Positions 1-5,300 of a DNA stretch of 6,614 nt are shown piece after piece (positions within the stretch are counted from its first letter, which is position 1; each line of letters opens with the position of its first letter). Source of the DNA: DATAVB01 sp040414495 (GTDB lineage Bacteria > Actinomycetota > Actinomycetes > Mycobacteriales > QHCD01); NCBI GenBank assembly GCA_040414495.1, contig JBEDUI010000279.1:1-6614 (forward strand), given 5' to 3'. Made by a program: the position numbers and the translations under genes. The notes under the pieces are model-generated. The model had not been told where the DNA came from. It did not search any database and saw only the letters and a program-made list of their open reading frames with translations.

Positions 1-1
1 C

Positions 2-403
2 GCCTACCGGGCATTACGCGGCTACGACCCGAACCGCATCCGCGACCTGCAGCCACGGGCCTGGCTGCTGAGGATCCTGCTCAACGCGTGGCGCAACCTG
101 CAACGTACCCGGGCCCGGCACGTAACCGAAGAGCCGCTGGCCGACATCGATCCGGCCGACCCGGCCGATGGCGCCGAGGCACTGGCCGAACGCGACGAGA
201 CCCGGCACGAGCTCGCGGCGCTGTTGCTGCACCTGCCCGAGGTGCAGCGCATCGCCGTCGTGCTGCGGCATGTCAACGATCTGCCGATCACCGAAATCGC
301 GGCCGTACTGGGTTGCCCCGAAGGCACCGCCAAATCCCACATTTCGCGCGGTATGCGTCGGCTGCGCGAGCTGAATCCTGCACCACAGGAGATGTCCCGA
401 TGA
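2..403 (+). CDS. ECF-family RNA polymerase sigma factor, 5'-truncated by the window edge
   Basis: This is the C-terminal 133 residues of a sigma-70-family extracytoplasmic-function sigma factor, which directs RNA polymerase to a dedicated promoter set. The fragment opens inside the end of region 2 (residues 1-42), where the pattern RAWLLRILLNAWRNLQRTRAR matches the usual 'aWLltIarN...d..R' segment. A short acidic, Ala/Asp/Glu-rich linker follows (43-70). Region 4 comes next (about 72-125), with the helix-turn-helix ITEIAAVLGCPEGTAKSHISRGMRRLRE that reads the -35 element. The start codon and most of region 2 lie left of the window. The stop codon overlaps the ATG of the alkyltransferase gene (ATGA at 400-403), so the two are almost certainly co-transcribed and translationally coupled. 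No anti-sigma factor gene is visible downstream; one could lie upstream. The family call is firm. The regulon is unknown, although the coupled gene points to alkylation or genotoxic stress (inference). Confidence 0.92.
   Translation, partial: AYRALRGYDPNRIRDLQPRAWLLRILLNAWRNLQRTRARHVTEEPLADIDPADPADGAEALAERDETRHELAALLLHLPEVQRIAVVLRHVNDLPITEIAAVLGCPEGTAKSHISRGMRRLRELNPAPQEMSR
387..391 (+). promoter_or_regulatory. Shine-Dalgarno AGGAG fixing the alkyltransferase start
   Basis: AGGAG lies 8 nt before the ATG at 400, inside the last codons of the sigma factor gene. The reading frame stays open much further upstream, to about 88, but only as an out-of-frame shadow of the sigma factor gene. This site and the ATGA overlap decide for the start at 400. 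Confidence 0.7.
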
Positions 404-1131
404 CCGACCTCACGCAACTAGCTGTCGATCCCCCGTCCGGACTGTTCGACCAGATCGCGGCCCGGTGGGTGCGCGTCCCCGGCCCGACCGGAGATCTCTA
501 CGTAGCCAGCACCGATCACGGAATCGCCTATGTACGAACCGAAGCGTCGCTCGCCGACGGTGGCTTCGCGCAAGCCTTTGCCGACCGGTTCGGCCGGCCG
601 TTGCTGCCGGCGGACCGGCCCCCGACCGGCCTGCTGACCGCGCTGCGTACCGGCCGCACCGGCAATCTGCATTTCGATCTGCGCGGCCTGCCGGACTTTG
701 CCCGGGACGTTTTGCTTGCCACGGCGCGGATTCCGGCCGGTCAGGTGCGCACGTACTCCTGGTTGGCGCAGCAGATCGGCCGACCCAAGGCGGTGCGCGC
801 GGTCGGTACGGCGCTGGGCCACAATCCGGTGCCGATCCTCATTGGCTGTCACCGCATCGTGCGCAGCGACGGCGCGGTCGGTGACTACGTTTTCGGGCCC
901 GAGACGAAACGGCGGTTGCTGCAAACCGAAGGCGTCGACCTGGCCGAGGTACGGTCGCTGGGCCGGCGCGGTGTGCATTATCTGGCCAGCGATACGACCG
1001 GGGTCGTGTGCTTCGCCAGTTGCCCGGACGCACGGCGGATTACGGTGGCGCACCGGCACGGATTTGCCACGATCCAGGCCGCGACCGATGCCGGCTACCG
1101 CCCGTGCGAACGCTGCCGGCCGGCCGCCTGA
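400..1131 (+). CDS. O6-alkylguanine-DNA alkyltransferase (Ogt/MGMT type) fused to a C-terminal Ada-type zinc domain
   Basis: The 243-residue protein should remove alkyl groups from O6-alkylguanine (and O4-alkylthymine) by irreversible transfer to its own cysteine. Residues about 15-90 form the variable N-terminal alpha/beta part, and about 97-180 the catalytic helix-turn-helix domain. Relative to human MGMT, all key positions are present: Y119 (human Y114), R133 (the R128 arginine finger), N142 (N137), C150 (C145), H151 (H146) and E177 (E172). The residue before the acceptor cysteine is Gly149 instead of the near-universal Pro, giving IGCHR rather than IPCHR. Residues about 190-243 are a separate module with C204-x3-C208-x27-C236-x2-C239. 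It closely matches the N-terminal zinc domain of E. coli Ada (C38, C42, C69, C72, ending RPCKRC), which repairs methylphosphotriesters and binds DNA. Here it is C-terminal and there is no AraC-type domain. The protein is probably a cytoplasmic repair enzyme with a possible damage-sensing tail that works with the coupled sigma factor (inference). Confidence 0.93.
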   Translation: MTDLTQLAVDPPSGLFDQIAARWVRVPGPTGDLYVASTDHGIAYVRTEASLADGGFAQAFADRFGRPLLPADRPPTGLLTALRTGRTGNLHFDLRGLPDFARDVLLATARIPAGQVRTYSWLAQQIGRPKAVRAVGTALGHNPVPILIGCHRIVRSDGAVGDYVFGPETKRRLLQTEGVDLAEVRSLGRRGVHYLASDTTGVVCFASCPDARRITVAHRHGFATIQAATDAGYRPCERCRPAA

Positions 1132-1197
1132 ATTCCGGTGTCGACAGTGGACGGGCAAATCGTGGATTTCGATAATCCGAGTTCCGTGCAGCGGTCA

Positions 1198-1218
1198 CGG
1201 CCGCGGCTTCCGCGGCCG
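1198..1218 (+). terminator. GC-rich hairpin after the alkyltransferase gene, possible terminator
   Basis: A perfect 9-bp inverted repeat (CGGCCGCGG / CCGCGGCCG) encloses a 3-nt loop CTT, 67 nt after the alkyltransferase stop codon. No T-run follows on either strand. It is therefore not a textbook intrinsic terminator, though U-less GC hairpins are often proposed as terminators in actinobacteria. If it works, it separates the sigma/alkyltransferase transcript from the oxygenase gene. It could instead be only an RNA or DNA secondary structure. Confidence 0.45.
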
Positions 1219-1253
1219 GGTGGGAAAACAATCAGCCGTGCGAGCCGGCCACT

Positions 1254-1308
1254 CGTGATCGTGATGGGTTTCGTATCGATTCCGTTGACGAAAGCCATCA
1301 CGATCACG
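1254..1308. repeat. Long inverted repeat upstream of the oxygenase gene
   Basis: The left arm (1254-1274) and right arm (1288-1308) are 21 nt each and complementary at 20 positions. The outer 14 bp (CGTGATCGTGATGG with CCATCACGATCACG) are perfect, followed by one G-G mismatch and 6 more pairs (TTTCGT with ACGAAA). The 13-nt loop is 1275-1287. The arms are visibly less GC-rich than the surroundings. The structure ends 56 nt before the oxygenase ATG. As DNA it could be a large operator or cruciform; as RNA it would be a strong stem in a 5' leader. A TTGACG hexamer (1285-1290) spans the loop/right-arm border, but no convincing -10 element follows it. I know of no named element with this sequence. 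Confidence 0.85.
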
Positions 1309-1364
1309 CACGGCGGCGGGCGCGACCGGGAAATGAGAAGCAAACCGTAAGGGAGGGAATTGCT

Positions 1365-2096
1365 ATGACTGCAGCGACGACCCGTACGCCGGCCATCATC
1401 CGTACCATCGCCGGTTGGGATTGGCCGGGACTGTATTCGTCGCTGGATCGGGACGGTTACGTGGTCACGCCGCAGATCCTGTCCGCGCGCGATTGCCGGC
1501 AACTAATAGCGTTGTACGACGAGCCCGAGCACTGGCGATCCACAGTAGACATGGCCCGGCATCGTTTCGGTTCGGGGGAATATCGTTATTTCGCGCATCC
1601 GCTGCCGGAGCTGGTAACGCAATTACGAACAGCGTTCTACCCACGCCTGGTTGATATCGCGAATACCTGGAACGAACGGCTGCGTATCGACGACCGTTTT
1701 CCGGATGAGCTGGATGAATTCCTGGACCGGTGTCATGCCGCCGGGCAGAATCGTCCAACGCCATTGGTGTTGCGTTATCACGAGGGCGACTACAACTGCC
1801 TGCACCAGGATATCTACGGCGAAGTTGCCTTTCCGCTCCAGGTCATGGTCATGCTCTCGGGGCGCGAGGTCGATTACACCGGCGGGGAATTCCTGTTGGT
1901 GGAGAACCTGCCCCGGGCCCAGTCGCGCGGCACCGCGATCACGCTCCAACAGGGGCAGGCGGTGATCTGGCCGACTCGGCACCGGCCCGGTGAAGGCAGC
2001 CGTGGCTACTACCGCATCGCCGTGCGGCACGGGGTGAGCGTGCTGCGTAGCGGCCATCGGCATACGCTCGGCGTCATCTTCCACGACGCCGCCTGA
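1365..2096 (+). CDS. 2-oxoglutarate/Fe(II)-dependent oxygenase, prolyl-hydroxylase-like (COG3826/PF09859 type)
   Basis: The 243-residue cytoplasmic protein has no signal peptide or membrane segment. It resembles the bacterial family of predicted 2OG-Fe(II) oxygenases annotated COG3826 (Pfam 'Oxygenase-NA', PF09859), whose substrate I do not know to be established. Family-like blocks are an N-terminal 'GYVVTPQILSARDCRQLIALY' type segment (about 31-51), the RSTVDMARHRFGSGEYRYF block from R58, and the core YNCLHQDIYGE. Probable iron ligands are H147 and D149 (HxD) and the distal H206. R217, 11 residues later, is the likely clamp for the 2-oxoglutarate carboxylate; H222 is a less likely third ligand. 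It is not AlkB: the fold signature is shared, but the AlkB RxNxTxxxxxR end motif is absent. The start has a strong AGGGAGGG Shine-Dalgarno (1350-1357) 7 nt upstream. It lies 233 nt after an alkyltransferase/Ada-domain gene and is bracketed by two long inverted repeats. That suggests, without proving, a role in alkylation stress. Confidence 0.9.
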   Translation: MTAATTRTPAIIRTIAGWDWPGLYSSLDRDGYVVTPQILSARDCRQLIALYDEPEHWRSTVDMARHRFGSGEYRYFAHPLPELVTQLRTAFYPRLVDIANTWNERLRIDDRFPDELDEFLDRCHAAGQNRPTPLVLRYHEGDYNCLHQDIYGEVAFPLQVMVMLSGREVDYTGGEFLLVENLPRAQSRGTAITLQQGQAVIWPTRHRPGEGSRGYYRIAVRHGVSVLRSGHRHTLGVIFHDAA

Positions 2097-2121
2097 CCCG
2101 CCGCCCGGAGCGCGCCTCCGC

Positions 2122-2177
2122 GATCATGCGGAAATGGCTCGCGACACGCCGAAAAGACAAGCCATTTCCGCATGATC
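2122..2177. repeat. Perfect 18-bp inverted repeat between the oxygenase gene and narG
   Basis: The arms are 2122-2139 (GATCATGCGGAAATGGCT) and 2160-2177 (AGCCATTTCCGCATGATC), fully complementary, with a 20-nt loop. The arms contain 9 of 18 G+C, lower than the flanking DNA. The repeat begins 26 nt after the oxygenase stop and follows a 5-bp hairpin (2106-2120), so it may end that transcript. No T-run follows. It may equally be a regulatory site for narG, whose start is 217 nt away. It shares only the heptamer AAGCCAT with the 1254-1308 repeat, so the two are not simple copies of one another. Confidence 0.85.
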
Positions 2178-2218
2178 ACCGTGATATCGGGCGGTAATCG
2201 TACAACGCGTCTATTTCG

Positions 2219-2259
2219 GATCGGCCCGATTAAAGCGATAACGCGCGATCGGCGCGATT
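2219..2259. promoter_or_regulatory. Pair of operator-like direct repeats upstream of narG
   Basis: GATCGGCCCGATT (2219-2231) recurs as GATCGGCGCGATT (2247-2259), 12 of 13 identical and 28 bp apart. The first copy contains the perfect palindrome ATCGG-C-CCGAT; the second keeps ATCG...CGAT. Two similar dyads in the narG leader are what a dimeric repressor or activator binding in tandem would leave. I cannot assign a regulator, and chance is possible in GC-rich DNA. Confidence 0.35.
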
Positions 2260-2380
2260 CGGAGATAGGGTGCGGACCGGTAGCCAAATATGTTCGCGCC
2301 CAAGAAATGCGTGTTGTCGGAGTCGATGCACGCGAGGCCGGGTATCGATGTCGGGCGCGTACGCGCAGCGGCATAGATAC

Positions 2381-2386
2381 GGGTGG
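2381..2386 (+). promoter_or_regulatory. Probable ribosome-binding site of narG
   Basis: GGGTGG lies 7 nt before the ATG at 2394. It supports this start over the upstream in-frame ATGs at 2172 and 2307, whose following codons look non-coding. The resulting length (1250 residues) also fits the family. Confidence 0.5.
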
Positions 2387-2393
2387 TGCAGGC

Positions 2394-5300
2394 ATGACGC
2401 AGGCGAAGGAATCCGACGCCAACGACAGATTGGCACCCAACGACAGACTGGCACCCAACGACAGATTGGCACCGTTACTCCCAGGCGGTGAACCGGTCGA
2501 AACCCTGCTGCGGCAGGCCCAGTTCTTCACCGCGGGCGAGCCCAGTGGCGACTACCGCGAGGTGCATCGCCGCGGCGGTCGCGCGGCCGAGGAGTTCTAC
2601 CGGGAACGCTGGCGGCACGACAAAGAGGTCCGCTCCACCCACGGCGTGAACTGCACCGGTTCGTGCTCGTGGAAGATCTACGTCAAAGACGGCATCATCA
2701 CCTGGGAAACGCAGCAGACCGACTATCCCTCGGTCGGCGCGGACAGCCCGGAATACGAGCCGCGCGGCTGCCCCCGCGGCGCCTCGTTCTCCTGGTACAC
2801 CTACTCCCCCTCGCGGGTGCGGTACCCGTATGTGCGCGGGCCGCTGCTCGAGCTGTGGCAGGAGGCCCGGGCCCGGATCGGCGACCCCGTAAGAGCCTGG
2901 AACGAGATCGTCAGCAACCCGGACAAGGTCGCCCGCTACAAGAGCGCCCGCGGCATGGGCGGGTTCGTGCGGGCCACCTGGTCCGAGGTGAGCGAGCTGA
3001 TCGCGGCCGCGCACGTGCACACGGTCAAGGAGTACGGGCCGGATCGGGTGGTCGGTTTCTCCCCGATCCCGGCGATGTCGCAGGTGTCGTATTCGGCCGG
3101 GACCCGGTTTCTGTCGATGATCGGCGGCACGATCCTGTCGTTCTACGACTGGTACGCCGACATGCCGATCGCCTCGCCGCAGGTCTTCGGCGACCAGACC
3201 GACGTACCGGAATCCGGCGACTGGTGGAATTCCTCGTACCTGATGATCTGGGGCACCAACCTGCCGATCACCCGGACGCCGGACGCGCATTTCATGACCG
3301 AGGCGCGGTACCGCGGCCAGAAGGTCGTGGTGGTCAGCCCCGATTATTCGGACCACACGAAATTCGCCGACGACTGGCTGCCGTGCGCGCCGGGTACGGA
3401 CGCCGCCCTGGCCATGGCGATGGGGCACGTCATCCTGACCGAATTCTTCCGGGACCGGCAGGTACCGTATTTCACCAATTACGTGAAGACGTACACCGAC
3501 CTGCCGTTCCTGGTGACCCTGCGCGAACGGGACGACGCCTATGTCCCGGACCGGTTCCTCACCGCCGCGGATCTGGGCCGGGACGCCGACAACGCCGCCC
3601 ATCAGACCGTGCTGCTCGACGCCGCCACCGGCGAACCGTTCCTGCCCGGCGGCACGCTGGCCTCCCATTTCTCCGCGGCCGGCAAGGGCCGGTGGAACCT
3701 GGATCTCGGCGGGCTCGACCCGATGCTCAGCCTGTACGGCGATCACGAGTCGGCGGTGCCGGTTGACCTGCCGCGGTTCGATGTCGGCGAGACCGAGGGC
3801 GGCGGGATCATCCGGCGCGGCGTGCCGGTCCGGCGACTGGGCGGGCGCCTGGTGACCACGGTGTTCGACCTGCTGATGGCGCAGTACGCGGTGGCCCGCG
3901 ATGGGTTGCCGGGCGAGTGGCCGGCCGATTACGCCGACCCGGAGCCGTACACACCGGCCTGGCAGCAGGCGATCACCTCGGTGCCGGCCGAGGCGGTCAC
4001 GCGGGTGGCGAGGGAATTCGCCCGCAACGCCGAACGGTCGCACGGCCGGTCGATGATCGCGATGGGTGCCGGCACGAACCACTGGTTCCACTCCGACCAG
4101 ATCTACCGGACGTTCTTCACGTTGCTGATGCTGTGCGGTTGTCAGGGCGTGAACGGCGGCGGCTGGGCCCATTACGTCGGGCAGGAAAAGGTACGGCCGT
4201 TGACCGGATTCCAGCAGATGGCGTTCGCTTTGGACTGGCAGCGCCCGACCCGGCACATGACCGGCACCTCGTTCTTTTATCTCAACAGCGACCAGTGGCG
4301 GTACGAGAGCTTTAACGCTGAGGAGCTCGCGAGCCCGCTGGGCCGTGGTCTGTTCCGGGACCGCTCGTTCGCCGACACGTTGGCGCAGGCGACCCGGATG
4401 GGCTGGACTCCGTCACATCCGGCCTTCGATCGCAACCCGCTCGATCTGGCCGATGAGGCGGCGCGGGCTGGCAAAAGCGCGCCCGACTACGTGGTGGAGG
4501 AGTTGAAAGCCGGTCGGTTGCATTTCGCCGGCGAGGACCCCGACAATCCGCGCAACTTCCCCCGGGTGATGACCGTGTGGCGGGCCAACCTACTCGGCTC
4601 CTCGGGCAAGGGCATGGAGTACTTCATGCGCCATCTGCTCGGGGCCGAGGCAGCGGTGCGGGCCGACGAGTCGCCCGAGCGGATCCGCCCGCAGGAGGTG
4701 CGTTGGCGCGACCCGGCCCCGCGCGGCAAGGTCGATCTGATCACGACGATCGATTTCCGGATGACCAGCACCTGCACGTATTCCGATGTCGTACTGCCGG
4801 CCGCGACCTGGTACGAGAAACACGACATCTCCACCACCGACATGCACCCGTTCGTGCATTCGTTCAACCCGGCGATCGCCCCGCCGTGGGAGACCCGGAC
4901 CGATTTCGAGGCGTTCGCGACCATTGCCGCCGATTTCTCCCGTCTAGCCGCCACGCATTTAGGCAAACGCACTGACGTGATCGCAGCGCCATTACTGCAC
5001 GACAGCGCCGACGAGTTGGCCCAGCCCGGCGGCGTGGTCCGCGATTGGGCCCGGGATGAATGCGAGCCGATTCCCGGTCGCACCATGCCGCGGTTGGTCA
5101 GCGTGGAACGCGATTACGGCGCGGTGGCGGCGAAAATGGCCGCGCTGGGGCCGTTGGTCGAGAAGCTGGGCACCGGGGTGAAGGGCGTGTCGTGGAAGCC
5201 GACCGAGGCGGTGGAACGGCTCGGTCGGACCAACGGCCGGATCCGAGGCGGGATCGCCGACGGCCGCCCGGCGCTGACCCGCGATATCCACCTGGCCGAG

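Larger units (their letters stand above)
2097..2393. other. Intergenic region upstream of narG
   Basis: These 297 nt carry no convincing gene. An in-frame extension of narG stays open back to 2172, but it uses A/T-ending codons (AAT, ACA, ATA, CTA) unlike the neighbouring genes and has no family similarity. Contents in order are a small CGGAG/CTCCG hairpin (2106-2120), the 18-bp inverted repeat (2122-2177), an ATCACCGTGAT palindrome (2175-2185), a direct pair of ATCGG-type sites (2219-2231, 2247-2259) and a possible GGGTGG ribosome-binding site (2381-2386). The narG promoter should be here, but I see no -35/-10 pair good enough to call. I also see no E. coli-type FNR site (TTGAT-N4-ATCAA). 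Confidence 0.6.

Noticed and set aside
88..399. Upstream extension of the alkyltransferase reading frame
   Set aside because: It overlaps the sigma factor gene in another frame and is Arg/Ala-rich. The Shine-Dalgarno and ATGA overlap at 400 give a natural start.
400..1131. Possibility that the alkyltransferase is an inactive alkyltransferase-like (ATL) protein
   Set aside because: ATL proteins replace the acceptor cysteine, typically with Trp; here C150 and its catalytic partners are present.
1223..1256. GGAAAAC...CGT as an ECF-type promoter that the adjacent sigma factor might recognise
   Set aside because: The CGT trinucleotides lie about 7 or 24 nt from the GGAAAAC, not the usual 16-17, so it does not fit an ECF promoter.
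1285..1290. TTGACG as a -35 promoter element for the oxygenase gene
   Set aside because: No TANNNT-like -10 hexamer occurs 16-19 nt downstream, so I do not call a promoter.
1138..1350. 70-codon open frame (GTG start) in the spacer before the oxygenase gene
   Set aside because: No credible ribosome-binding site and no family resemblance. It runs through both hairpins, whose symmetry explains its apparent sequence patterns, including similar peptides on the opposite strand.
2172..2393. 74-codon N-terminal extension of NarG
   Set aside because: A/T-ending codons unlike the gene body, overlap with the inverted repeat, no NarG similarity, and a total length exceeding the family norm.
2475..4256. 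593-codon open frame on the minus strand opposite narG
   Set aside because: Antisense shadow of a GC-rich gene: the + strand frame is unambiguous NarG, and the minus translation is low-complexity Arg/Gly/Pro/Val-rich with no recognisable motif.
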